Below, in pieces: positions 44,932 to 55,822 of a stretch of 64,000 nucleotides of DNA. The position numbers and the translations under genes were made by a program. The notes under the pieces were generated by a model. It made no database searches. It was not told the DNA's origin and saw only the letters and a program-made list of their open reading frames with translations. Every line of letters starts with the position of its first letter. The first letter of the stretch is position 1. Location of the stretch: the NCBI GenBank assembly GCA_025617745.1, contig CM046873.1:27913410-27977409 (forward strand). The letters are read 5' to 3'. The stretch comes from Heliocidaris erythrogramma. Its lineage: Eukaryota; Echinodermata; Echinoidea; Camarodonta; Echinometridae.

Positions 44932-45426
44932 CAGTGACGACCACAGTAATGATAATAATTATCAATATCAAAATCTGCTGACTGGAGTTATTGTTATCAT
45001 TCATCTCGCGAATGACAATAATACTGGTATAACTGAGAACTGTTATAAAATGTAATGAATGGCGACATTGCACGCTATTAAATTTTAGTGGCGTATTCTC
45101 ATGAATGTGTCTTCATGCTTTATCCTTTTAATAGTTAATGAATTGATGCATATTGATAGTGATGACGTGGTGACAATGGTAATGCTGATAACGATGAGAA
45201 TGACGATGGGAATGTATTATTCATGTCGCTTTTAATACACTATTCAGGTTTCGCATATCGTCAGTTGCCTCTCTTGACCAGGTGTAGTGTTTGCGTGTTG
45301 TGTGTTGGTCATGCATGCCTGCAGATACTACAGCAAGGATTACAGTGTAGAGTGTAATTTGTTTCAAATGAGATACATATATCCTGAATAGTTGATTGTG
45401 TGTGTCCCCTATTTCAACAGATAATA
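44932..45426. repeat. 3'-flank repeat, paralogous to 60805-61300
   Basis: No gene. GAT-rich and common-block sequence. The order matches 60812-61300 closely. Confidence 0.6.
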
Positions 45427-45430
45427 CATA

Positions 45431-45572
45431 ATACCACAGTCACACCAACAACACCCACGCCAGACCGACATAGGACCGAACAAAAAATTACATTGCCACC
45501 AATGGCCAAGAATGGGTCGTTCTGGAGTCGGTGTGGGGTCGGTTTGAAGGTGTGACGGTGGTATTATGTATA
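45431..45572. mobile_element. MITE with TAATACCACAGTCACACC ends
   Basis: TAATACCACAGTCACACC on the left and the near-inverse GGTGTGACGGTGGTATTA on the right. The copy at 61311-61370 has lost most of its interior. Target duplication unclear. Confidence 0.65.
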
Positions 45573-47511
45573 ATTACGAGTTGGAATGCGTTGAATGAAT
45601 ATTGTCTCATCTATGCAAGGCGTACAAAACAAGAACACACATTGAATATATCAACCTACCAACTCTCCCTATCACTCACAACATTGCAGTTTATGTCTTT
45701 TCTGCACACAATTCCATGTTTTGTCTCGAGTATGTCGAAATGATGCAATGCAGTACAGGAAGATTTATATAAAATGTTCAGTTCACAAGAAGAGAGAAAG
45801 AAGGGTAATGCTGGGAGGTTGTGGTGGGTGATGAAATTGTGAGTTGCATGTGTGGTATAAATTTGTATTGTATGAGAACAAAATGTTTTAGTTGTAAAGG
45901 TATTTTTAATTTTTAAAGTTTTTTTTTTTTTTTGATAACTTCTAAGAATTTGATAAAACTTTGCGCAGAGTTTATAAATGATCAGTGTAATTTAATTTTC
46001 TTTTATAATGTAAGGTTTGGTGCAAATAGCCCTAGCAGCTGAGGCACCATTAATCAAATAAAAGTTCAAAGAGAGAAAGAAACTCTGTTTTTGAACAGTC
46101 AGTCTGGTTCCCTACTTTTCCTCCGTCTCTTCCACCCAGTCATGCCAGTGGCAGGATGCGTTACTGTCTGGAGCATGTAATGCACTTTGATATCTTTCCC
46201 AAGTAAACTGGTAAAGGTTTGATTGAACCTTTAAAATCACTTTTTAAAATCCTTCGACCTGTGGGAAGCGATTTCATTTTTTATAAAGATGCATTTCTAT
46301 TGAGTGTCATCCTGTGTTTTCTCATAATATGTTGTAGTAAACAGGTTACGGTGATACATAGTTGTTGCAGCAAGTTACATGTAGAGTTGTATTGACTGTT
46401 ATAAGATTATCTTATTTGCCTTGATATAGAATTTGATATAGAATTTGACAGACGAGGCAAGCAGTATATCATTTAATTATTTGCTAGTCCTCCCTTGGGC
46501 CTTTATTTATGTTGTTAAAGAGAAGATTGAGTTCTGGGAAAGGTGAAAAATAATTTGTGAACTTTTTCATTCTTTTTACATCAATTCCGAAGAACATCTT
46601 AGTAGAGATGTCCCCTGAAAAGGATTGCTCTTCAAATGCCCTTTTAATCGAAATATGACCAGAAATATTTGAAGTGTTCGGGCCGAACATTCATGCCACA
46701 TGAGTGTACAGTCCCATTTACCCATTTCTGTGTGCCATGCTTTTGCTTTTCAGTGAGATGGTGTCAATTTGTTATCACTGTGATGATTCCAAAACCTCAC
46801 ATTATACACCAATTCTTATGTAAACATGATCAACCTTTCCCAATTGCTTTGAGACAGTTTCTTTCATTAAGTAATCTTTAAGGGGACTGGTATAAAGCAG
46901 TTCAATGCATTGTCTGTTGAAAGCAAAAAGAGCATTGTCTCTTTGCAAAGTGACATAAGTAAATGACCTTCTGGAACTCACATGACATGATGGGATGGAG
47001 AAGCGATGTGATAATGTGAGCGCCTACATGTTCAGTGTATGCGTGAATCACAGTCAGTGTCATGCTACATGCACATCATGTTACTTCTCTATTCTGTATG
47101 TATGTAGAATATGATGGACATTTTGACGTATAAAGAAAAAAATTGAACAAGGCTATCGTGAAAAAGCGATTGAAAGTCCTGGTTTTATAAAAATTTAGAA
47201 TCAAGGTGGTGCTATGTATGTGTATATATACTCAGTGAGGAGTGTTGCCTTGATAGAGCTTTATTTTTGCGTTTAATTACAAAGGAATATATTACACTGT
47301 ATTATGTAATCTTTAGGATAGTCTATTTCCTCTGGTGTTGTTTTGAAAGTCATGTTCATATGTCATTGAAAATATTTTTGAAAGCGAATTTCTTTCAGAA
47401 TTCTTTCCAATTATCAAAACTGAGGTTTTAGCATTCAGACTTTCTTCTTAAATTTTTTAAAGCATTTTTTGCTATTTAGAGAGTCAGGACTGGACAACTG
47501 TCAAAATTACA
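45573..47511. other. Non-coding stretch without paralogue in the window
   Basis: No recognisable gene or repeat family. Short frames only (for example 45531-45743 and 46669-46881). An A-rich end at 46060-46081 after AAATAAAAGTTCAAAG could be a retroelement 3' end, but no coding part precedes it. Confidence 0.4.
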
Positions 47512-47515
47512 TTAA

Positions 47516-47880
47516 CCCTTTCAGGACAGGAATTATTTAAGGGCTAAATTGATCACATTTTGTTCTTCAAACTGGCAACAATGGATCTAATAAGGTGTAA
47601 TGTCTTTGAAAACAATATACATGGTTATCGATTTTGTCGCCACTTTTAATAAAAAAACCCCCAAGATTTTGAACCTCTCAATGTGTTGCCAATTTAGGGA
47701 TTTTGAAGCTTATTCTCTTTTTTTAAATTCCTGACATCAAACGCAATATGGGCATGCAACAAAAAAGTGTGTGCAGAATTTTTTTTCTCTTTCTACTGAT
47801 GCTTCTGGCATATTTTTTAGAGTTCTGAATCAAAACTCATTGGGCCAAACCACAAAAAGTGGTCAACTGTCTCAAAAGGG
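47516..47880. mobile_element. piggyBac-like MITE
   Basis: TTAA at 47512-47515 and 47881-47884 flanks a 365-bp segment with ends CCCTTTCAGGACAG and inverted CCCTTTTGAGACAG. CCCTTT-type ends with TTAA duplications are typical of piggyBac. Non-coding. Confidence 0.75.
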
Positions 47881-47884
47881 TTAA

Positions 47885-48259
47885 GTTTCTTACTTACCAT
47901 TGAACTCAGCTACATATAAGTAGTTGCAGGGATAGACCATTCTTGTTCTACATGTGTGTATATAACATTACATAGCTGCCAATCGTTCATATTCAGGAGG
48001 AATGATTCCTGCTCTATGGTGTATTCAACGTAATGCTATGAACCCAAGATTTCTCTCTCTTTTAAGAAAAAGCCTATTCTGTCTCCCATCTGCCAGTGTG
48101 CTAAAGCCATTCCTTTTGGCACACAACGATATCTTCTTTAGGCTTATATTGTTAGGCAGGGTTTAAATGCTGATATTATCTGTGAATGCGTGTGCTTTGT
48201 ATGTATAAAACTATATTACATCTTTGTGTTGTGGCGATTTTTGAAAAAAAAATGTACAT
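47885..48259. other. Upstream segment paralogous to 1040-1170
   Basis: No gene. From about 48160 it matches the far upstream region of T1. Confidence 0.5.
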
Positions 48260-48263
48260 TTAA

Positions 48264-48708
48264 AGACCTCAGCCTGACCGAATTTTGAAATATACCCTTT
48301 ATTCATCCACGGGGAGCTATATATTTTCTGAACAAATTGAAACCAACTTCATGAGATTCCGTTTCCTGTGGAATGAGTAACAGCGTCCCGAATGTTGAGC
48401 CCCGGTGGTTTTTCTGACGAGGGCCCCGTCTCTGAGGAACGCTACTTTGCGGGGGGTGAAAATTTGATGACGACATATCGTGTAGACGCACTCGGAGCTG
48501 TATACATGACATGTCGTCACACGTCTAGCGACCCCCTGCAGTTTCCTCTGTTGTTACGCCATAGGGAGGGGGCGGACCAAAAAAAAATATCTTTTTTATT
48601 TTTTATGGATAAACGGAGACGAAAATTTATGAATACCCAGGGTAATTATATTCTTTGTTTACTAAGCTTTACGTCAATATATGGTTGTTTTGGGTCAGGC
48701 TGAGGTCT
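48264..48708. mobile_element. 445-bp TTAA-flanked MITE
   Basis: Inverted ends AGACCTCAGCCTGACC and GGTCAGGCTGAGGTCT, flanked by TTAA (48260-48263, 48709-48712). The T1 upstream region has the site without insertion near 1155-1165 (TACATTTAGGCCTTTCC). A piggyBac or Kolobok-type element by target; no transposase. Confidence 0.85.
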
Positions 48709-48712
48709 TTAA

Positions 48713-49136
48713 GCTTTCCCTTGTTGGTGCTCCAGTCAGAGGACATTTCAAAATTTTGGTAATGTAGAAATAGAGAAATATGTTATTCAATACATGTTTA
48801 AAATGCTGAAGAAAAAAAAATTAATGGGTTGAGACTCGGTTATCAGCCAATTAGCATGAAATGCCAAGGTTAACGCAATAATGAAATTTGAAAGTATTTT
48901 CATTATAAAATTTTAAATAATGCCATAAAAGTATTCATTTGTTGTCGTGGTAATGAAGGCAATGTGCAGGGGGGGGGGGGGTGCTAACTGGGATGTATTT
49001 TTTAATCAAAACATATTTTCCCCCTCATGTAGATATTACATATTCTTGAAATACACACCTGTATGCGATGCATTTTGAATTTTGTTCGTACACTCTATAT
49101 GCAAGTGACATGTCATATAATTATGTATCAATGTCG
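48713..49136. other. Upstream segment paralogous to 1165-1540
   Basis: No gene. Shared CAGCCAA, GCTAACTGGGAT and TAGATATTACATATTC motifs with the T1 upstream region. Poly-G at 48970-48981. Confidence 0.6.
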
Positions 49137-49145
49137 ATCTGTGCC

Positions 49146-50037
49146 TAGCCTCTTGACACCCGTCCTGAATTATATATTCATGAGGCACGATTTCTTACTG
49201 AATTATGCATGAAAACGTGAATAGTTAGATAACCGCGGCGATCGCCCAGCAAATTGGCCAATGAAATCTCAAGGATTTCTTACTTCAGTTCTGGACTAGT
49301 CTATTATTTTTGGGGGGATTACGTAAATCTCTTGCTCAAAATACATTCACAGACAAGCACATTATGAAGAATTCGATCTCTAGCTTACAAACCATGGTAA
49401 TTTGAAATAAGACAAATGTACATATTTCTCAAGAGATCATCATATATTTACAAATAATGAAGAATGGCAAGAATCCCCCGGCAAGGCCCCGGGGATCCGT
49501 CTGGCCCTCGCGAAGCAGCAGTCTCACTCTCCATCCCTGGCCCACGGAGGTAATCAGCACAGAGCGGTAGCGCGTGAAAAATAACACTTTTTCCATATCC
49601 AGTAGGCAGATTCACAAAAACATCTTGTCCTTTAAGTGCAGATTTGATTGCATCAACTTGCAAATCTTTGAATCTGTCAATCTTCAACATTCTAGCGACA
49701 TATTCTAAGCTCTTACAAATATCGTCATCACTCGTCGTGGAAGAAACGTTGAACGCCATTTTGGGCTGCGATTAATTAATATGTAAGAAATAGCGTGCAG
49801 TCGAGTCATGAATATTTAACATTACGTCATGGTAGCTCGCGCTTATTGGATGATTTTCACTGACCAAAATTTGGTCGGAATATTCGTAAAAACAATGAAA
49901 TACAAAAGAAATTCAGATCGGGTGTCAAGAGGCCCCGGCGCAAGCGCCTCGGTTTTTCTGGCTCACTTCGCTCACCAGAAATTTTGCCTCCATATCCTCA
50001 AGGATTTCAACAGCGCCAGGGCCTCGACAAGAGGCTA
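49146..50037. mobile_element. 892-bp element with 9-bp duplication carrying a helicase fragment
   Basis: Ends TAGCCTCTTG and inverted CAAGAGGCTA; flanked by ATCTGTGCC (49137-49145, 50038-50046). The empty site is at about 1540-1550 (CGATCTGTGCCTTGC). An inner inverted copy GCCTCTTGACACCCG / CGGGTGTCAAGAGGC joins 49148 to about 49918-49934. The 9-bp duplication suggests a Mutator-like or similar element. It contains the start of a RecQ-like gene on the minus strand. Confidence 0.82.
49448..49759 (-). pseudogene. RecQ-like helicase N-terminal fragment inside a mobile element
   Basis: Starting MAFNVSSTTSDDD, the minus-strand frame reads a RecQ-type motif 0 (IDRFKDLQVDAIKSALKGQD) and Walker A LPTGYGKS, then PLCADYLRG. 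After that the sequence turns Gly/Pro/Arg-rich and no motif Ia, DEAH box or later motif follows. Either the downstream exons are missing or this is a captured first exon. The intact start and open frame to Walker A are notable, but no complete helicase is present. Confidence 0.75.
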
Positions 50038-50046
50038 ATCTGTGCC

Positions 50047-50739
50047 TTGCATCTAATTCATTACATGCTCTGTTAAACTATGAGACTTCACACAGATACA
50101 TCAGTTATCGTATGGATCATTGCCTGTGGGTTTTCAGACATTTTCTTTTCTTTTATGCGCACAAAACTGTCAAACCATAACATGTTAGATTTATTTTTAA
50201 ACCATGCAATTCACCAGTGGTAAAATAGTGTCTGCACTGTAAGACTACCATCATCCCTGTACCACATAGCTGCTCCTCACCAATATTGACACGAGTAGTA
50301 GGTAGCTGGGTTAGGCTTCTGTCAAGACAATGCTTTTCTGATAAAGCGTCAAAAGAAGGTCTGTGCTTGCAGACTAGAGAGAGACGGGAAGACAGACAGA
50401 TGTGAGCAATTGAGAGCAAGGGCCACAGATAGAGAGAGAAAGGGGGGGGGGTGCAGAGAAAGGTATCAAAGAATGATATATCAGCAGGAATGTGTATAAG
50501 CCAAGAAAGAAGACATACAATAAATAAACAGAGTGCGAATTCGACTCGGTATCAAACACACACAAAAATATTGTAGCCTATGCTAGCCTGTTTACCAGTT
50601 CACATTAACTTTAGTAGATAGCCTAAAGTAATTTTGTTGTTCTTTCTATTCATCCGTTATGCCCATGCTTGTTGGAAACATGGTCAATTATTGGTAGAAT
50701 AATAATATTAAAGTTAAACTGCAATCTATTTCCATAATG
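50047..50739 (+). promoter_or_regulatory. Type A upstream region of T5, distal part
   Basis: Matches 1545-1725 and then, from about 50213, 3055-3550; the intervening ~1.3 kb present before T1, including the SINE, is absent. No gene. Confidence 0.5.
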
Positions 50740-51015
50740 AAGCTATCAGTGTATGTGTTGGCTCAGTCAGTAGAGCGTCCGCCTCACAATCGGAGGTCGT
50801 GGGTTCGAAACTCGGCCGCGTCATACCAAAAGACGTTAAAAAATGGGAGTTGCTGCTACCTTGTTTTGCATTCAACAATTGAAGGGATAGAGCAACGTCG
50901 ATTTGGCGCTGCACAGTAGCTGCCGGGCCCACGATCAATTGGGCAAAAAGAAATTCCATTTTTCGGTTAATAACATTTGGAGTGGATTTTAAATTGGATT
51001 ATTATTATTATCTCA
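50740..51015 (+). mobile_element. tRNA-derived SINE with ATT tail
   Basis: The head is tRNA-like: A-box TGGCTCAGTCAGTAGAG (50759-50775), a CCGCCTCACAATCGGAGG anticodon arm and B-box GGTTCGAAACTC (50812-50823). A body of ~180 bp follows and the tail is ATTATTATTATT. Paralogous sites at 3551-3572 (T1) and about 53090-53112 lack it and continue ATGATATCAATATATCTCACAA, so it inserted after the duplications. Confidence 0.85.
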
Positions 51016-51469
51016 CAATCGCCAATAAACTTTTGCATTTTATAAAAAATATCATTTGTGTTGAAAAGCGCCTATACTGTGCAAATTAATTTCATGACTG
51101 GATGAGATCGAGGTCCAAAGTTCGTCAGCGATTAGTGGAGCGAAGGACCCAAAATGTAATTCACGATACACTATGCAATAATATAGTTATGATTGTGATC
51201 GACTATGACGAGTTTTCACCATTTTTTTTTTATCAAACTCTATTTTCGTACACAGTTGGACAGATATAACAGGCCGTGTATTTTGTCATTTGAGATTGAA
51301 CCAGGAAGCAACAGACACAAAATAATCTAATGAAGTGGACTCTACGGCGATACATCAACTTGGTTGAGCCAGTTTCATTGCAGTGACTGTGGATTTATGA
51401 TCGACATGTGATATTCACCTAGCAGGATTATGACCATTCGTGTATGCTAACTGTTTTCTTTCATTTGCT
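51016..51469 (+). promoter_or_regulatory. Type A upstream region of T5, proximal part
   Basis: Close match to 3576-4014. Contains GTATGCTAACTG, a pyrimidine tract and TTTGCTAG (AG 51470-51471), the same candidate UTR acceptor as in T1. Confidence 0.5.
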
Positions 51470-51490
51470 AGAATTTCAAAAATTGCATCC

Positions 51491-52124
51491 ATGGCCGAGA
51501 AGCAGGAAGAAGAGGAAGTTCCGAGCTCTTTACAAGGCTTGACGTGTCCACTATGTCTTGATATCTTCGACGATGCAACCCTCCTGACCTGTTGCGGACA
51601 CCCTTTTGTCGGAAATGTCTCAAGAAATACGACCTATCCCATCAGGATATTGACCACATGTCTGCCCTCTCTGTAGGAAAGTCACGAAGTTGTCAGCAAA
51701 CCGCGTCGATGATCTCCTATCTAATGTGACGGTCAATGGACTCGTAGACAACTACCACGAAAAATGTGGAGGAGCCAATGCCATTCTGGAGATGCGACAG
51801 AAATGCAATGTCTGCACAGTGCAGGGGGAAGCTGTCTCTTATTGCAGTACCTGCAACGCATTTTTGTGTGGAGAATGCTTACTTTCTCATAAACGGCAAA
51901 CGTTATTCTTTGCAGGTCATGAGATCATGTCCATACAGGACATCACGGAAGGGAAGGTCAGCATCGGTCATTCCTCGGAGAAGTGCTCGATCCATAAACA
52001 GGAGAACAAAGATATGTTCTGCGAGGATTGTAAGGTGCACGTCTGTTTCAAGTGCGTGATCATCGGTCATCGTGATCACAAGATAAAGTCACATGAGGAC
52101 TTCGAGAAGGAATTACAGGTTAAG
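51491..52124 (+). pseudogene. TRIM copy T5, exon 1, with two 1-nt deletions
   Basis: Homologous to the 636-nt exon but 634 nt long. One base is missing in GGACACCCTTTTGTCGG (about 51598-51606; T1 has GGACACACC) and another at CCACATGTCTGCCC (about 51657; T1 has ATGGTCTG). The first deletion shifts the frame in the middle of the RING, after H37, so C40, C43, C59 and C62 are not read; the second does not restore the frame. B-box coding from 51690 is intact in another frame and the donor GTTAGT (52125) is kept. Either a recent pseudogene or two sequencing/assembly errors. Confidence 0.85.
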
Positions 52125-52573
52125 GTTAGTTTCCCTCATAACATATTTTTTAGTCTTATCATATATAATTAGAGTATGCCAATCCTAAACACATAGTAGA
52201 TTTAAATATAATATTTTCATATAAGATGTGATTAAAAATATTTTATACTTATTTCATCATTGACGGTGGTTTTTTTTTCACTTTTTCAAATGGTAGTTTG
52301 GGTAATCAACTATGCAATTAAATGCGTGAAGAAAGTGATATCAATTCTTGTGGTACCAATTATTATTTAGGTTGCGACCTAATTATTACCAATATCGTTA
52401 TCGTCGCAATTTAAACCCAAATAAAAGAATCCTTTGATATTTGTAAGAGGAAATGATAGAGTATAGCTTAAGTGATAAATATAAAAATAAATACGAAGAT
52501 GAAAAGTTGATTATCGAGTTAGTCCGTGTAGAAACCTTTGTGGACATAATGCTACATATTAGATTACTGGAAC

Positions 52574-54010
52574 CATAGGTGTCGATCCCAGGAGATGGGG
52601 GTATATATCCCCAAAAGATTTTGAGGTGGGGGTGGCCTGTATTATAATCCCCAAAAATCTTTGGATAAAACAAATAAGAATTATGATACATTTACTTAAA
52701 GCTAATAATTATCCCAACTCATTATGCTATGATCTTGATATACCATCACAACCATTCTTTAATGATTAGAAGTAAAGAAATAAGAAATGCCATTATTTTA
52801 ATGCGAACATATCAAAGAAAATTCGTTCGCTCGTATTGTTATTCTCAATTAAGGGGTTCCGTCCATTGGCGTAGAACCGTGCATCCCTTCCTTTTATTAA
52901 AAATCATTTTGGGATGCTCTAAAATGCAAGATTTATAGACAGAGTTTTGCAAAAGTCACTTCACTTTAACTGTAGAATTAAGATAGCCTAAAGTAATTTT
53001 GTTGTGCTTTCTATTCATCCGTTATGCCCATGGTCAATATTGGTAGAATAATAATATTAAAGTTAAACTGCAATATATTTCATAGGATAATGATGATATC
53101 AATATATCTCACAATCGCCAATAAACTTTTGTAATTTTATAAAAAAACATCATTTGTGTTGAGAACATGTGTGTCGATCCCAGGAGATGGGGGTGTATAT
53201 CCCCAAAAGATTTTGAGGTGGGGGTGGCCTGTATTATCATCCCCAAATATCTTTGGATAAAACAATTAAGAATTATGATACATTTACAAGGGGGCAAGGG
53301 GGCACGTGCCCCAGGCGGCACTTGGAAGGGGGCACCAAAAAATCGCAAGGAAGAGAAAGAAAAAAAAAGGAGAAATGAAATAGCATAAACCTTATGGATT
53401 ATGCGCCCCCAAATCCGCAGGGTAAATGCACTAGAAATCTAGTTTTTGAAGGTTTGACATGCGAAAATTTCCAAAGCTCGGTCGCTTTGCTCCCTCGCAT
53501 AATCATTTTCTTTCAGGATTTCGTAATTTCGCGCCCCCAGTATATAGTTCTTAAATTCAAATGGTTCAAAATTTGAAAAAAATAAAGATGTTTTACTAAT
53601 TGCTTTGCTCGCTATATCATGTACCGTAAGTTTCATAATTATGACACTGCTAAATATTACGCCACCAATACAGGATAAAGTTTATAAAACAACATTTGCA
53701 AAGTATCAACTTCTGAAGAAATCTCAACTTTAGGTAGCCTAGCTGAATTTCCCGACTCTTTGTCAAGCCTTTAAGGTTTTCGTTAGTTTTGCTCCCGATT
53801 GTAGAAATTAGTGAATAGAAAACCGATTATCAATGTATAAAATTGCGGTTTGGGCACTCGGGGTGAGTGGGGGAGGGGGGGGGGATGCGTAACTTCATTC
53901 AATCCATAGATATGCCACTGGCTTCGCTCCCTCGTCGGTTATCAACCCCCTACCCCCCCCCCCCCCCCCAAAAAAAATAAAAAAATCATGAACACAGATC
54001 GACACCCCTG
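52574..54010. mobile_element. Composite 1.44-kb insertion in the T5 intron
   Basis: Ends CATAGGTGTCGATC and inverted CAGGGGTGTCGATC, flanked by ACTGGAAC (52566-52573) and ATTGGAAC (54011-54018); the T4 intron has the empty site ATTATTGGAACACTAA near 33735-33750. This fits a hAT-like insertion. Inside, a GTGTCGATCCCAGGAGATGG segment of ~120 bp occurs twice (52580-52695, 53170-53285). Between these lies a copy of type A upstream DNA (about 52981-53165). Confidence 0.75.
52981..53165. repeat. Copy of type A upstream DNA inside the T5 intron element
   Basis: AGCCTAAAGTAATTTTGTTG through CATTTGTGTTGA matches 3430-3620 and 50615-51062, kilobases upstream of the T1 and T5 genes. It lacks the SINE found at 50740-51015, so it was copied before that insertion or from another unit. 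Confidence 0.75.
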
Positions 54011-54400
54011 ATTGGAACACTAATGCTGGAAGTCGAAATACAGCACAGGAACTGTAAAATTTATAAACTACTAAAAATCTTATGGGTACCATGGGTTACA
54101 CTTCAAGCAAGACAGGTTAATCGGTTTATAGTTTGTTCTGTCACATAATGATGAACACCATCGTTTAAAAAAAAATCACTGTAGAAGATTAAAATGATTT
54201 CATCTAGATTACAACTATAACAGACGCGTAGCCATTAGGGCAGTGTGGGCAATTGCCACCCCCCCCCCCCCCCAGTTTGTTTTTGCGCCCCTCAAGTGCA
54301 GACCGTGGCCTATGCCCCATCTGCCCGCTTAGATACGCCACTGAATGTAACATTCGAGGTTGAATCAATCATTTTGTTCTTTAAAAATTCTGTTTCTCAG

Positions 54401-55822
54401 GTGAATGATCTTGTCCAACGTTGTACAGCCAAGAAATCAAAACTGGAGAAGAACATTCATAATGTGGAGTCGCAGCGTAATGAAGTACACACTGCCATAC
54501 AGAAACTACGGGAAGATGTCAGCCAAGCCTATCGTACCAAGGCCAAGCAACTAGACGAAAATCAACGTATACTCGTTGAGCAAATGGATGCTCTAGAGCG
54601 TAGTTTCGATGACGATCTCAACGCTCTGAAATCAAACGACCGACAGACTATCAAAAGCATTTGTAGTTCGATTGATTTGGTGGCTAATGACAGAGTAGGT
54701 CGTCTTGAGAGGGATAGTCTATCTGCTCACACGTTGCTCTGTGAGGAGCTGGAAGGCATGTTGAAGAAGATTACGGATCAAACTTCTGCAGCCGCCATAA
54801 CAGAGAAAGCACAGAGGAAGAGATTCCAGCCTGCAGATAATACAATCCTTGAGCTCGGAAACATCTTAGAATCAGAAACCGAGCCTCCAAGAAGTGGCAT
54901 GCTGAAGGGAAGTACCGACATGACTGATGATACTTCCGCAACAGCCATAACAGAGAATAAAGCACAGAAGAAGAGAATCCAGCCTGCAGGTGATACTTTT
55001 CTTGATCTTGGGAACATCTCACGACCAGATCCCGAGTTGAAAGTCATTAAATGTGTAGATCTACGTGGGGGAATGAGTGGGATGACCAAATACTCTGATG
55101 AGAGTGTGGCTATTGGATATGCAAGTATATTTCAACAAGGCATAGGTATCATTGATTCATATGGTAATCAGCAGCAGTATACAAACATACCAAGCGGTAC
55201 CGCATGTCATGATCTTGCGTTTCAAAGAGTTGGGACGCTATGCATATCGACGGGTACCACTGAACCACATATCTATTCTCCAAATGGATCCAGGAAATCA
55301 ACCATCCACGTAAGCAGTAATGGATATGATATTAAATTAAGCAGAAGTCCATCAGATGAAATTCTCGTTGCAAACTCTGCAAAACACGTCTACATCTATG
55401 ACCCGACGGGAAGCACACTCAAACACACAGTCCCAACAAAACACAACATCACAGGCCAGGCATATGCAACCAAGGCGGGTTTGATCGTCACAAGTTCATG
55501 TCATCTCAGCAATCCAAGCATGGTGACGGTCTATGACAGGAATGGGAATGCTGGGAAGCCTCTTCAAGCTCCACGTGATGTCTACCTGTATGCTACCGTG
55601 GGCGAGCAGGACAGGGTGTATGTAGCGAGTGTTGATTGTAAGAACAGTAACGTGGTGATCAGGCTCTATGACCTTGATGGTTTGAACCTGAAGGAGATAG
55701 TTCACTTCAATGCATTGAACCTGGAACTGAATTATAGTTGGTGTTACCTGGTTTCCCTCTCTCCAAAATTACTAGCTTTTGCTTGTTATAAGAAACTATA
55801 TTTCATTAAAGTGGTGATGTAA
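54401..55822 (+). CDS. TRIM copy T5, exon 2: coiled coil, duplicated linker, propeller-like domain
   Basis: 473 codons from AG 54399-54400 to TAA 55820-55822, 53 longer than the other copies. The extra part is an in-frame duplication of the linker: a ~47-codon unit starting GML at 54755 is repeated from 54896, giving TSAAAITEKAQRKRFQPADNT and then a diverged TSATAITENKAQKKRIQPAGD. The coiled coil and turn motifs IYSPNG, IYDPTG, VYDRNG and LYDLDG are intact. Because exon 1 is frameshifted, this exon is probably expressed only if exon 1's indels are errors or an alternative start is used. ATTAAA at 55966-55971. Confidence 0.85.
   Translation: MNDLVQRCTAKKSKLEKNIHNVESQRNEVHTAIQKLREDVSQAYRTKAKQLDENQRILVEQMDALERSFDDDLNALKSNDRQTIKSICSSIDLVANDRVGRLERDSLSAHTLLCEELEGMLKKITDQTSAAAITEKAQRKRFQPADNTILELGNILESETEPPRSGMLKGSTDMTDDTSATAITENKAQKKRIQPAGDTFLDLGNISRPDPELKVIKCVDLRGGMSGMTKYSDESVAIGYASIFQQGIGIIDSYGNQQQYTNIPSGTACHDLAFQRVGTLCISTGTTEPHIYSPNGSRKSTIHVSSNGYDIKLSRSPSDEILVANSAKHVYIYDPTGSTLKHTVPTKHNITGQAYATKAGLIVTSSCHLSNPSMVTVYDRNGNAGKPLQAPRDVYLYATVGEQDRVYVASVDCKNSNVVIRLYDLDGLNLKEIVHFNALNLELNYSWCYLVSLSPKLLAFACYKKLYFIKVVM

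Larger units (their letters stand above)
52125..54400 (+). other. T5 intron
   Basis: The longest intron (2276 bp), donor GTTAGT, acceptor TTTCTCAG. Much of it is the composite element at 52574-54010. Its right part (54230-54348) is a remnant of the ancestral hAT-like element ending at CGCCACTG, followed by AATGTAAC. Confidence 0.85.

Noticed and set aside
46669-46881. 70-codon Cys/His-containing frame as a possible small gene
   Set aside because: No spaced zinc-binding pattern, no homologue recognised, no splice or start support.
54245-54400. N-terminal extension of the T5 exon 2 frame
   Set aside because: It reads through the intronic transposon remnant and the splice acceptor; the homologous frames of the other copies start at the acceptor.
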